The notes under the pieces are model-generated. The model did no database searches. It saw only the letters and a program-made list of their open reading frames with translations, and was not told the origin of the DNA. This document shows positions 36,461 through 48,480 of a stretch of DNA of 64,000 nt, piece by piece. Every line of letters starts with the position of its first letter. Position 1 is the first letter of the stretch. The stretch spans positions 60,001 to 124,000 of the forward strand of contig JAJEKV010000419.1 in assembly GCA_021234155.1 (NCBI GenBank). Reading direction: 5' to 3'. The position numbers and the translations under genes are program-made. Origin of the DNA: Isoetes taiwanensis (Eukaryota > Streptophyta > Lycopodiopsida > Isoetales > Isoetaceae).

Positions 36461-37518
36461 CCGGCCGATGATTTACCTCGACGATAGTGGTAGGCGGGCG
36501 GAGGAGTCAACTTGAAGTTCCCTCTTATTGTGTTGATTCAAGAAGGCAAGAGCCTCCTCCATCCCGGGAGTATTAGCCGGTGCCACCGTTTGTCGGATCC
36601 ATTCAGAGAAGCGTGGGCGTGAAAGCCCGCTCACCGTCATTTGTTCGGGGCGGCTAGACCGGGCAGAGCCAACCCCTTGTCCACCCTTTGCCCGTACACC
36701 TTCATCCTCGCGACCGCCCGATCCGAGGGAGGCTCCACCGATGAAAAGGGATCATCGAGCAAAGCCGAGCAAGCGACCACCGAAGTCCCTGAAAAGGCTT
36801 TGTCTCAGCGGTGGCATACCGCTTGGAATTTCTACTGAACCGAGGTTATCCGGGGACCCCCGGCACCTCATGCTCAATCGAAAGTGGCCATAGAATCTAG
36901 ATTCATATGGCCATGTTCCAAATAAGCCTTCGATGAGGGCCGGGCCGCCGCTTCCAACAACACTGGGCTAAATTCTGCGGGGATGTCGATCCGAGTCAAC
37001 CCTCCCGACCCGCGGATTCTTGCATGGCCGTCATACAACCACCTATCCGCAAGGGGGTGGTGTCAGCCTAACAGATCTCCTAGAAACCCTAGTAGCAGAG
37101 GGCTCCAAAGTTACCGGCTGAATTCGCAGATCCGTGGAAGCCCGAGTTTGCAGTGGCCGTAATTCCTCGGTGATGCCTCCGCAACCACACCACCGCTCTT
37201 GCCTCGATCCACCACACCAAAATCAGAAGTGTTCAAGTCTGCAGGAGAGGCAATTACACCGCCCACGGGAGAAGCTACTGCGCAGAAGCCGAACCAGATG
37301 GGGCCGCCACACGGGATGAAGGCCCAAAGATCACGTAATCCTTTGGGAAGGCCGAAGCAAGCTTAGGGACTCGCTTAGGCTGCCTGCCGGAGTCCACAGA
37401 TCGAGTTATAGGTTTTAAGCCGCCCGCATCGAAGCCATGGCGAGTAGATCGTTCTTTGGAGCCTCCACGGTTCCGCCTCCAAGTCGCCTCAAAACCGACG
37501 CCATTCGGTCAATAAGCC

Positions 37519-38010
37519 TTAAGTATCTATATTATTGAAGGATGGTCGATTTGAACTTAGCAATGTGCACTTGGTAATGAGGTTTGGATAGTGGTAAGAT
37601 GGAAGAGATTCATCGAGTAATAATATTGAGGTTTATTTATAATTATTTTATCTAAGTTCATGGAGTGGGGAGATTCTTTAGAAGAGATTCATGGAGTGGG
37701 GAGATTCTTTAAGGTTTGGGTCAATGGGTTGGTTGGGAAGTTAAACAATATGTGCAAGGCATGTGTGCATCCTTGGGGGAGGTTTTGGATATTGATGACG
37801 TGCATTGGGTTAATTAGATAGAAATGCTAAGGTGTGTTTGTGGTTGCTTTGTGCTAGTGGTTGGGGTGTGAAACTTTATGTATTAAGTATTATGGTTAAG
37901 TATGCGTATTATTGAAGGATGATCAATTTCAACTTAGTAATGTGAACTTAGTAATAAGAGTTGCATAATGATAAGGTAGAAGAGATTCATTGAGGGATTT
38001 ATTGAGGGGT
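37519..38010. repeat. Tandem repeat, right part after the LINE
   Basis: Continuation of the unit interrupted by the LINE. TATTATTGAAGGATGGTCGA starts at 37531, and a further diverged copy (ATTATTGAAGGATGATCAAT) at 37909. A 27-28-bp direct pair, TTCATGGAGTGGGGAGATTC + TTTA, lies at 37660 and 37687. Confidence 0.78.
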
Positions 38011-41000
38011 GTTTGATAGAGAATTTGAAATCGATAGTAAAGGCATAGTAGAACGTATTTAAATGTTATGGATAGAAGTGAAGTGCTGGAAATTGAAACT
38101 TGCTTGAAAGTGTTATTTTGTTGTGAAAACATTGAAGCTGAGTGGATCGATATATGAGAATCATGGACTTTGTAATTTTGTTAGCTAATTGTTGTGGCAA
38201 AAGGAATCATTGCAATGTCATTTCGTGGGATACATTAACTTGAAGGGAATCAATGCATTGTATTCACAAATATGGATAATTTGTTCCAACTTGCTTAAGT
38301 CATTGCTACAAATTGGTAATTTGTCTTAATTGAGTTCATGCTGGCCAATAAAAATGCTAAGGTTATAATTTGTGTTAATTGATTTCAGGTCGGCCAATAA
38401 AAAATGCACGAGGTTACAATTTGTTTTTATCGAGTATAGGTTGGCCAATCCAAAGGCTATAATGTTGTACATTTTTTTCTAAAATGCAAAATGGGCAACT
38501 AAGCGTAGCCTTTTTGCAACAACAAATCACATTTTTATAAAGCATATAATGCAGAAAAATTGTAACATTTGCTTCAGAAACGTAACTCTAGAACATACTC
38601 ATGATATATCTAGTGCAAGATGATTCGAAGTCCTCTGGAAAATTGAGCTGGTCAATCATAAGAATTCAGTTTCAACTAAACAAAGGTTCCATGCGGCACT
38701 TTGCAACACTGGCAGCAGTAATTGATTTGCGGCGAGTTAAATTCTGCCTTTGATATTTTAGATTCGTCAGCATTCAGATATTTCTACAATTACTTCTGAA
38801 AAATGGGACACAACTTGATCTCTTTTACATCATTTGTTCATTATAAATTGGACCATGGCTGTGTTCAGCATTATTTGAGAACAAAGCTCAATCAAATTGT
38901 TCCCAACCACATAAACACATGTGCTCACCACATGTGTGCATGTCGACAAGCATACTTGAAATTGAAATTAGCATTTTGAACTTATAAAATCTATTTGTAA
39001 ATAGGCAGTAGCCTGCATCCAAGATTAAAGCCCATAAGGCAGGGCCTGCAACAATATGCTACGTGGAGGTGATTGCAATGGCAAACATTCAGAAGGATCT
39101 TGCACAAATCCCTCCATGCCAGTTGCAAAAATGTAGCAATTATGCTGATGGGTTAAACCAAATATCAAGGAGAAAAAAATGAAGAGTAAGCTTACCAAGC
39201 CATTTGAAACAATCTGATAACATGACAGGAAGTGCGCTTCCGGATGCGTATGCAAAATCAGCAAGCCACATACATGCAACAACCGTTAACTGATACTGTA
39301 ACTGACAGTAGGGCAGCGTGCCTAAACTGCTCCAGAAATGACAAACCTCATTGGACGTAACTATCTAAGCCATTGCTACAAATATACGGCAAAATAAATA
39401 ACAATTTCATGTATAAGTATTTCTCAAAAGCTTTATAATGCAGAAAATTTCATGATGAGATATAGAATTACCTCCAACAAAGCAGCCAAGAAGCTCCGAT
39501 GGGTGCAATCTGACTGTAAGTTATCAAAAGCGTTTTGTCCTAAGCATATAAAATGAATCTAAATAAACCATGCAAAGCTAAACCAACTAGAATGTCTTGG
39601 GGCCACTAGGTTTACCAGTTTGAGCTGAACCACTCCATATTTTGCATGCTCCAACTATTCCTGAAGTACAATGTGCATACCAACTATTAGATTCCTTGTA
39701 ATAATACCCAAAAAAAAGGAATGTTGATTAATGAGTGTATGTGAGACTCCTGAAATATTACAACAGTATTTAAGATGTTTTCCACTGCAGAAAATTTGCA
39801 TATTAAGGACTCTATAACGAAATACATGCAGATGTAAAATAAAAGTGGGTTCGGGCATGTCTTTCTGGAGTCTTCACGTTTGCATAACTGGAACACCCTT
39901 GTTAACTGAACACGAACTTGCACAGAAAAGCATGCATACTGGTATATTTTCAAAACTTTCATTCACAACAGATTGATCAGTTCACAAATCCTCATTTTCC
40001 AGTCTGCCTTTTTCTACAAACTCGGCAATTGACATTTTAAATTTGACGCAAATTATTGAATAGAGCGCAACAGGCTCTCGAAGCATCTGCTCTAGATTCA
40101 ATAGCGGTAGCCTTACCTTTTGCTCAGGCTGGGTTTTCTAAATCTTGAAACCATAGATCTGCGGACAAAATAAAACAGAAGATATTTTCCAATTTCTTCT
40201 CTTCTATGCGATGCCCCCCTTTCCTATATAGTGTGATCCATTTAGACTTTGTTTATCTAGGTCATGTCTTATTTAATACTGATTTATTAGAGCCAATGCA
40301 TGACTCACCTTTGAGCATGGCAAAGATCTGCAACATTAACGTCGTGTGTCGTGGACCACAAGTTTGTAAAAGCAGCAGCTTCCATTGTCTTAGAGAGGAA
40401 GCATGCTAAAAAAAGCTTCCTCCGTTATTATTGACTACAATAATTGTCAATGGCAGATGGTCGAACCTACAGAAACCAATTAAAAGCAACTAAGTGCAAG
40501 TTCACCAGGATAGTGAATGCCTTGGATTTGTACTTTGTATGGCGGGGAAGAATTTCAAGGCATGGGTAGAAGTATATTTACCTGGTTCTCATGAGCATAA
40601 GTCCATTTGTGTCGTATATAAGGGAAAGGTCTCCTATCAGCAAAGTTAACTGAAATTAAAGGAGAAATAATATTATTGAGCTGTTGTGCCTTACATGAGT
40701 AATGCAACCTCTCGAAAGCATTGCAGAAGAGGACAATGGCATGAACAGACCTGGCTATGCCCAAAAGAGAAGACAGAAGCCTAGAGGATGCAAGCATGAG
40801 CATCAACCAGTTTAATTTCATCGTGCTTAAGTCTTCCTACTCTGCTTACTCGTCAATCCAAAGTGGCGTTGCAAGCTTTTAATATGTTTGCAGCCATGAG
40901 CCAAAATAAAATTGAAGGATGCAAAGACCTTGGGTTGTGCTAAATTTTCAGAAAGGGACTCTCAGATCGTGAAGAAAGCATAGACCCTTCAAATCAAGCT

Positions 41001-43870
41001 CACTGCATTGAAATGAAGATGATCAGTCAATCGACCTGTTAAAAAACCACAGGGGAAAAGATGGAAGAAGAGCATGCCTTGGGTCTGCTAGTGAAATCTT
41101 GTGTTCATCGGCTAAAACAGACTGCAACCTCAAAGTGCAGAGCTCTGAAAATCTCCAGCTACCTTGATATGCAATCTTCATTATCTGCTCAGAACAGAGT
41201 TAGTAACAAAAGCTCTATTAAAGCATAGACTCGACTCCTACCCTCCAACAAAAAATCACGCATTGTTCGGGTAAGCAACTTCATCACAAACATGCAAAAA
41301 TCCTGTGCTTGAGGCGTGAATCAGAAGATATGAAGCAACTCAATGTGTTATTCTATTCTCGAAAGCGAGCTCTACTGGTCTAGATGTGCATAGGATGGTC
41401 ATTTCTAGCGCACGTTATGGCATTTTTAATTCCTGATTTTTGTTGCAGACAGAATGCATGTATCGTCTAAAGGAACAGGCTGGTACGACAGGTGCCGGCA
41501 AGAGCCTCTATTAATTGAAAATAGAAAGAGGAGCATCGATATGCATTATCTAAGTAGCTTATACCATCTGAACTATGAAACCAAATTGCTGAAGCATAGG
41601 CCCATCCAGCTGCAACGCAGCTGCAAGCACTTAATATGCAACCCTGTATAGAAGAAAAACAGGTTATCAACACCTCGATCTAAGAAATTATTCCAATAGT
41701 GTAACCCAATATTGCATTCAAGTTCTTTCTAATTATGCATTCTCTAGCAACGATACTTAGGTTCATCAATGCAGTATGAGTGTGAATGTGTCTATCTATC
41801 ATAGAGTGCCCAAGAAATTGACGAATGTAGATAACATGTGCATTATACTAAACATGAATCTGAGAGACTGATTACCTATTAAGCTAGAAAATACCCATTA
41901 GTCAGAACCGAAGCTGAAATTTCATCGTCCATTTCAATGGTGCAATTTATATATGAAGCAAAATCTTGAAGATGAATAAAAGAGCAAGGTGTAGAGCTAA
42001 AAGTACCTGCATTTACAAATCAATGGCAACTGAGATGCAACAGAAGGCAAGCAAGCCAGGAATCAAAAACCTCCATAGCCTGAAAGCCTTCCTTGTGCTT
42101 CTATTACTTGGTCTCGTATAAGACCCATTTCCCTACACAGCTAAATCCAGCCAGCATACAGACACATCAAAACTTGGCATCCATGAAGAGTCTTTTATCC
42201 ATGCCTGCAGTCAAAGCAAACTGCATATAAGTACACTTCCAAGTTGGTTCCTTTATCTGCATAGATTAACCCTTCCAATTTAAGTTCGTCTTTAAAGACT
42301 AGCACAGTTCACAACATAAAACTGGCACGCCACATTAGAATTCCATTTTCCATTCAGCAATATAATTTCCAAAGATAATGTCTAGACACATGGAGTGGAA
42401 TGGGTTCAGCAATGCAGGGATCACGCCCTTGTTTCACTCATGACACCATGTAGCGAGGGAATAAGCTACACTTTAATGCCGTGTTTGTATTCCAGTTCGG
42501 CTTTGCCTTCAAACTCTAGGGTGAGACATTATGTCTCACTATTGCAAGTGAAATGCCCTTCTTGCATTACACATTGGAGGACCTCCAACACTGTAGGACG
42601 TCCTATACTAAATGTTTATTTCTGGACCGTTGGTGTACTCCTTGGAAATTTGACTTAAGGAATCATAGAAAAAAGCAGCAATCATGCCAAAAAAAACTTG
42701 AAATGTGGGTTAGAAGTGATCTGCCTTCAAATGCTTAAGCTCCTTTCCTTGTTTCATAGCACTTACTACTCGAACAGCCTAGATTTCTTAATACTCAAAC
42801 AGTTGCATGCACGCAATTTACTACCTGCAAGGAAATAAAACTAGTTAGCAATGGGCTTTTGCAATTCAACAAACAACTCACCAGCGTAGAGTTCCTGAAA
42901 GCTACCTTTCATTAAATGCATGTGGCATTATCAAAATTGGGGCTGGCATAACATATCTCAAAATTCCGTCCATTATCAATGTAACTGGCCACTGATATAT
43001 TTCTGAAAGTGCAAAAACCAGGAGCCGCCTTTTGATTTAGGATTCTAAGATGAGCTTCTTTGGCAACTATTCCAGAAGCTGGTTGTGCTCCTATTTATAG
43101 TCCTATTGTAGTGATGAATTTTTATAACTGCACAGCATTGGCAGTATGCGCATTAATTTATGAATGTCAACCTCCTGCATGGTTGCCACTTTGCAATAGA
43201 ATCCTGCTAAGATATTGCAGATCAGACAAAGTGAAATAGAAGTAAATTCTAACTGGAATCAAAATTTACCAATAAATCTGGAACAAAGCAATGGATGACA
43301 TCTTCATTTCGCCACTTGAGCATAAGCTAGCATGCTTATGCAAGAGATTAGACATGAGAGGATTAGAATATCTAGAGAACACCTAGGTTTACGGGTTTGC
43401 ATGAATCTCCCACTGAAGTACAGCGGACAAATGCAAAAGCATAAACGTGGTTTACAACAGGAACTACAGAGACCACTACTTTAAAATATCCCATACTCTA
43501 TATAAGTTCCACCCACAAAATATGAGCAAATTACCTCAACTTTACCAGTTGGTAGCTCACCAGCTGAAAAAAATTTAGCACATTATTCCTGCAGTGAAAC
43601 GGAACCAGTTTCACATGGTATAAGCATTTTATCAAAGTAGGACAGTTGATTTCTTCAAATGAACCAGTTCAAAGCATAAAGAGACAGTATCAAAAGAAGA
43701 TGGTAGATAGAACCAGCAAGCACTTGGTCAGCTTATGCTTCCGTAGCATTACTAGATTAGTTGTTTGCCGCATGCACAATTTGGAACATCCAATAGGAAA
43801 TGAGAATGAGACAGCAAAGCACCACAGACTAACGGACAAACATAGAGCCTAATCTATAATCTAAAAATGA
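38011..43870. other. Long anonymous AT-rich region
   Basis: I see no gene, RNA or named repeat in this 5.9 kb. A near-direct repeat (GGCCAATAAAAATGC(T/A)...GAGGTTA(T/C)AATTTGT) occurs three times in 38325-38460. Many acceptor-like pyrimidine tracts on the minus strand would suit introns of the gene whose exons lie at 43.9-45.0 kb, but I could not identify any further exon. Confidence 0.4.
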
Positions 43871-43879
43871 AGATGGCTC

Positions 43880-45001
43880 AACTAGCACCTCGATTCCACT
43901 TTGAAGAAAACCACATTGCTTCCTTTTAGGCAGAGGATTAAGAGTGCCTGTTTTTCTGACCAGCTTGGCATGTTTATAAGCTGCATTATATGATATTTTC
44001 ACAATTTCATACACTGGCTCAGAACCAGGAGCTTGCTCAAGAATATCATTAGGAGATCTTCAGATACATGCACAAGTAGCTTGAATGCAAGTTCTTCTGA
44101 ATCCATCTCCTTGTCTACCACAACTACCTGTGCCAAGTAGGCATAAGTAAGCTATTAAATGGAAAACATACAAATTGTAATCTATAGACTGATCTCACAA
44201 ACAATGTCATGCATTAATCTGGATGCATTATTATGCTGCTGCATGTCCCTAGATGATCCAAAGCTCGAGAAGATCCCCTAATCCAGATGCCATTATGTGA
44301 AAGATCGGTGAAAGATTTCTTTTTCTTATCAGATTTGTGCATCTTAGACCTCTGATGCTCAGCATCATCTGAATAGTTTCTCACAGAATCACGATCTAAC
44401 TCATGCCTCTGCCTTGAAGCATTTGTCCACTCAACATGGCCAGCTTGACTATGCTCCATATGAGCCATTTTCCTTAGAACTCTTTTCATTTCCTTTGGAT
44501 GCAACCTCCCTTGGGACAGCTCACTCCTGTACACAACATAATTTATAAATTGTGCCATTAGAAATTGAGAAGCAAAATGTACCTCTCCTCTTGTTCTGGC
44601 ATCAACCTACGAAGACGCTCTCTTTCTTGGAGCTCCAGAAACTTTTCCCGACTAAGAGGTCTCTCATTGCAGGCCTAGATGCTGGCATAATGCCACTAAG
44701 TCTCACAAGAAGTCACAGTTATATGACTACAAAATGAACTTCACCTCAGAAAAACTGGAGGGAGAATCTCCAATGTGATACATTAGCTGTGCATGGATGC
44801 TCCAACAAAGAAAGGAGGCATAAATGCTGAAATACAATATGGTACTGGAGTATCGTATCTTCCATACATTCCATCACCATATCCAAGGGGGTATGGAGTC
44901 ATCTGTTGAGCCATCGATGGACCTTGCCAAAACATCTCAGGAGCATATGACGACATTGGATTCATTGGTACACCTGCAATATCAGTCCAAACATGAAACA
45001 C
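43880..45001 (-). pseudogene. Unidentified multi-exon gene, minus strand, with frameshifts
   Basis: Four exon-like blocks follow each other with proper splice sites. (1) 44760-44973, after ATTGCAG, is Met/Pro/Gly/Tyr-rich: MNPMSSYAPEMFWQGPSMAQ, then MTPYPLGYGDGMYGRYDTPV. A 1-nt shift follows and gives QLMYHIGDSPSSFSE before GTGAAG. (2) 44581-44676, after CATCTAG, reads ACNERPLSREKFLELQERER, then LRRLMPEQEE, ending AG|GTACAT. (3) About 44214-44528, after GTACAG, reads SELSQGRLHPKEMKRVLRKM, then AHMEHSQAG, a basic Lys/Ser-rich stretch and a stop. (4) About 43895-44128, after GTGCCTGTGGTAG-side acceptor ACAG, reads VVVVDKEMDSEELAFKLLVH, then a 1-nt shift and DILEQAPGSEPVYEIVKISY, NAAYKHAKLVRKTGTLNPLP, ending GGAATCGAG|GTGCTA. 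I do not recognise the family. Block 2-3 suggests a helical, charged protein. The two shifts argue for decay. Confidence 0.55.
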
Positions 45002-45477
45002 ACAACCAGATTACGCCGGCAAATCGCCAACTTAAACTTGAACTAAACAAATTCCAGCAAAGATAGCTTTGCCCAAGTTCTATGTCAAGAACAAAACTAA
45101 AGCTATTCTAAAGCCTTTTTTCCCTACTTCAAATTTGGATAACAAAGCTTAGTGCTGAAAATAAGGATAAGATAAGAATATGTGTGTTTCTTGTGGAAAC
45201 ATGATATTACAAATGAATGAAGCACCTAACTTTTACCAAAAGATATGTGCAATGCGGTAACCTAGCCTAATATACGCATCAAGAACCAGCAAAGAATAAA
45301 TGATACATGAGATATTCAAGCTCCCATTATCGTCAGATGTTTCGTTGAAGATAACACAGCAGTGTTAAAGATTTCCTACTATGATCCATAAAGAACAGTA
45401 ATGGGACTTTGAGCCATGTAACAAGTTTGATTGGACAGTTATGCAACAAGTTTGGATGGACAACTTGTAAATACAGG

Positions 45478-45856
45478 TCAATTAATGATCTCTTCTCTGC
45501 ATGTCTTAATAAAAGATTCTGCAGCAGAATTAATACCTGCAGGAAACATTCCAAATTGTTGACAATATACGGCCGAGCAATCCCTTGCAAGACGGTCTGG
45601 AGAACTACAAACATAACTTCGGATTAACAGGGTCTTAAGCTGCTGCAGCTGGGTAAACTGATCATCCAAGGTCCCCTGCATCCAAATCAAATCAACGAAT
45701 TAGCATTGAAAGAATGCGGCAAGGGCGAAATTGAGAGCGCCACCTGGTTAAACAGGTTCTGCATGAATTCAGGGTATCGGCTAAATCACTTCAAGTGGGC
45801 GACTGATGCATTGCACCTCGAAGGATTTGGAGATGAACTCATACCTTGTCGGCCAT
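45478..45856 (-). pseudogene. N-terminus of a histidine-containing phosphotransfer protein (HPt/AHP), broken
   Basis: AHP proteins pass phosphate from cytokinin receptor kinases to response regulators. Exon 45744-45780 encodes YPEFMQNLFNQ and ends CAG|GTGGCG; exon starting 45675, after GGATGCAG, encodes GTLDDQFTQLQQLK. This reproduces the family start ([Y]xxSLFxQG|xLDDQFTQLQQLQD), and the intron sits before the Gly-x-Leu-Asp, as in Arabidopsis AHP genes. After LQQL the frame is lost: DPVNP, the expected D-x-x-NP, appears only in another frame. The phospho-accepting His segment (HQ(L/F)KGSS) is not found within several kb. An ATGGCCGACAAG|GTATGA (45843-45856) upstream would be a four-codon first exon, but its phase does not match. 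The fragment is probably a decayed 5' part. Confidence 0.5.
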
Positions 45857-45984
45857 ATCCCCACCTCCGCCTAAGACTGTAAGAAAAAACAAAGACATAG
45901 CAGAAACCGAAATGTGCGGCGCCAGCAACCCGACCCAGCTAAAGGGGCAAAACCGTGAAGAAGGCTCAGCTCCGGCGTGAGACA

Positions 45985-46240
45985 GAGGATACCAATTTGG
46001 GGCTTTTGTTGTGGGCCGTTCATCTCAGAGATGGACGGCCGAGATCAATCTGTACCAACATTTTGGCACACCAACAATAGGGATGCTTGGGGAGTTACGA
46101 GGTGGCACCGTCTGCACCGTCCATCTCAGAGATGGACGGCCGAGATCAATCTCTACCAAAAATTTGTGGCATCAATCTCTACATCATTTGGGGTATTGAC
46201 AACATTTGTGGCACTCAATATAATTGTATATATATAAGGA
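45985..46240. repeat. Diverged relative of the arm repeat with internal GGACGG duplication
   Basis: CCAATTTGGGGCTTTTGTTG TGGGCCGTTCATC resembles the TTTGGGGCTTTTAATATGGG end of the 9.5-kb block. The far side (46220-46260) ends TATATATATAAGG...TATATACAAGTCTTTGTACTAT, the complement of the TACAAAGACTTGTATAT word at 16.0 kb. Inside, CCATCTCAGAGATGGACGGC plus CGAGATCAATCT occurs twice (about 46018-46055 and 46121-46158), each with its own small hairpin CATCTCAGAGATG. Confidence 0.6.
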
Positions 46241-47989
46241 TAAGGATATATACAAGTCTTTGTACTATGAGAGAGTGTACGAAGCCAAATGTACGTACAT
46301 TGGTAAGTATAGGCTTCCAAAGTTCGTATAAGATTTTTAAGATTACCAACATTCCATTAGGATTACCCAACATTCTAAGAGATTCTAAGTTTTCTAGGAC
46401 TCTCTTAGTATTCCCTAAGATACTGTGAGTATTCCTTAAGATTATACAAAGTACGGCAAGCTCTGCCATCGTTCCATAATACTAAGTGCCTACACATGAG
46501 AAAGAGTCATAAAATGTCAAATGTATATATGACAGTCATTGCAATAATAGCCGTTGGTAATAACAAATTGATCACTTCCTGAACTAAGATATTTAGGAAA
46601 CATCTTTTCACCTATTCTTGATGTAAATTTTGCAAACAGACGAGGTAAGGACTGTTTGATTGTAAACACATTAAATGTTCATGTGTTAAGATTGAAAGGC
46701 TCTAATGCAAAAGTTTGGGTCTCTTTGATTGATTGCTGGCAAATATTTCTCATTATTGCACAAAAAAACGCTAAAGCATATAGATGCTTAGTTTCTCAAA
46801 TTAATATATGGTTATAGATATTGAAATTGAGATATATGAGCATATGTTGAGCCCCCTATAGTTGGGCAAAAGTATGCTGGTGAGGTACAAAAAAACGCGG
46901 CCCCAGCACTTAGATCAGCACCCTGCACCTACTATTCTAACATAGTATTCCACTTGTCGTTCATTGGAGCTGTTACATATTTCTACTGATTACCTAATTA
47001 CCATGTGCTAGTACCAGTAACACCCTAAACAGGCTGCCATATGGGGTGCTATATGAGTGCTGTCAGCATGTGTCCGGACGCCTGCTTTTGTACCCCACCA
47101 GCATACTTTTGCCCAGTTACCATATATCGAAGAAACAGCCATATTATTTGAACTTGTTATTGCGGAATGCAAAAGAACAAAAAGGACTTCGAATTGATTA
47201 GAAATGCCAATTTGTGAAAGGAGGTAGCATATATATAAAAGTCGTTTGAATGGCTTTCATATTTCATGTCTTTGTACTATGATGGAGTGTATCAAGACAA
47301 CCAGTTGTTTATGGTTTGACGTTATCGTTTGAATTGTTAGGCAATAAAATAAATATTATCTTCACTAACGGAGCCTAAGCACATTTTGTAAGACGATGAG
47401 GCAGTTTGAAGGTTTGCCTAGCTCTAAGCACATTGTGTAAGACAATGAGACAGTTTGAAGGTTTGCCTAGATGATCCATGTTTAAATTTTATGAACGTTA
47501 ACAAACCTCGAAATGCATCCCTCCGTATGAGAAAACTAGACAAAGGTATATCAAATTACCAATTTTTAATGTACCTCCTGGGTTATACAGATCTAAGAGA
47601 CAAAAGAAAACTCTCTTTGCTCTTCCCTAGATGATCTAGCATGGCTATATATTGCAAAAGCAATAGCTTGTTCTAGTTACCTTGAATTTGGAATCGTTAC
47701 TTGAAAGATGACGACACACATACCAAAGTCATTTGAATGGCTTTCATATTTCAAGATATCTCATTGGTTAGCATTGTACCCCGTCGTCGGGGATGCTATT
47801 TGGGCAAATGCAAAAGCCTTATATAGACTTTCAAATGGCTCAAACCTAGCATTGCAATGTGAATTTTACATGTAGATGTGTCAGTGTGATTAAGCCATGA
47901 CATAAAGAATAACATGTATTTAAATGGGCCAACAATCAAAGCCCCACTTTGTTTGGGACAGGGATTCCATCACCAAATGTGCCACAAAT
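46241..47989. other. Anonymous region with a 48-bp tandem pair
   Basis: No gene is recognised. Units with CTAAGCACATT(T/G)TGTAAGAC and CAGTTTGAAGGTTTGCCTAG occur at about 47375-47422 and 47423-47470. Another copy of the GTCTTTGTACTATGA(T/G)(A/G)GAGTGTA end word is at 47268-47292. TGGCTTTCATATTTCA is repeated at 47249 and 47738. Confidence 0.5.
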
Positions 47990-48480
47990 GTGCCAAGCGT
48001 GCTACAGAAGGCAAACAAAAGTTGTAGAATTTTGATTCCATCACCAAATGTGCTTTTAAGCATACAAGAAAGCAAACAAAAGTTGTAGAATTTTGATTCC
48101 ATCACCAAACGTGGCAAGTGTGCTACAGAAGGCAAACAAAAGTTATAAAATTTTGCGCATTGGACCAAGTTTCATTCCTCCTTCCAGTTTTCCATGCGTT
48201 CACAAGTGGTGTCATCAGCTTTTCATGTGTTCACAAGTGATGTTATCTGAACATATGATATCAAGCTCAAGCTCTATCTATTATACCCCTATCTTTTATG
48301 TCCCAAAAAGGTTGCAGAACGCCAAATCGATGTGTAACATGCTCTATTTGTTATACCCCTATCTTTTATGTCCGAAGAAGGATGCTCTATTTGTTATACC
48401 CCTATCTTTTATGTCCGAAGAAGGATGCTCTATTTGTTATACCCCTATCTTTTATGTCCCAAGAAGGTTGCAGAATGCCA
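47985..48480 (+). repeat. Two short tandem arrays (≈50 bp and 43 bp units)
   Basis: In 47985-48160 three diverged units share GGCAAACAAAAGTT(G/A)TA(G/A)AATTTTG followed by ATTCCATCACCAAA. In 48275-48470 four units share CTCTAT(T)TGTTATACCCCTAT and CTTTTATGTCC(C/G)A; the central two (43 bp) are identical. The long open frames here (48093-48623, 48298-48606) are translations of the array: 43 is not a multiple of 3, so the frames rotate. They are not genes. Confidence 0.88.

Larger units (their letters stand above)
31469..37518 (-). mobile_element. L1-type LINE retrotransposon, degenerate, with poly(A) and 18-bp TSD
   Basis: The element lies on the minus strand. The poly(A) tail appears as a T-run at 31469-31476. 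The flanks carry the same 18 bases, TTAAGTATCTATATTATT, at 31451-31468 and 37519-37536. A long target-site duplication of this kind is the signature of target-primed reverse transcription. The element is GC-richer than its surroundings. Its order is 5' leader, ORF1 (DUF4283-like), ORF2 endonuclease, reverse transcriptase, zf-RVT-like C-terminus. Every domain has frameshifts or stops, so the copy is dead, but it is nearly full length. Its insertion split a tandem-repeat unit. Confidence 0.93.
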
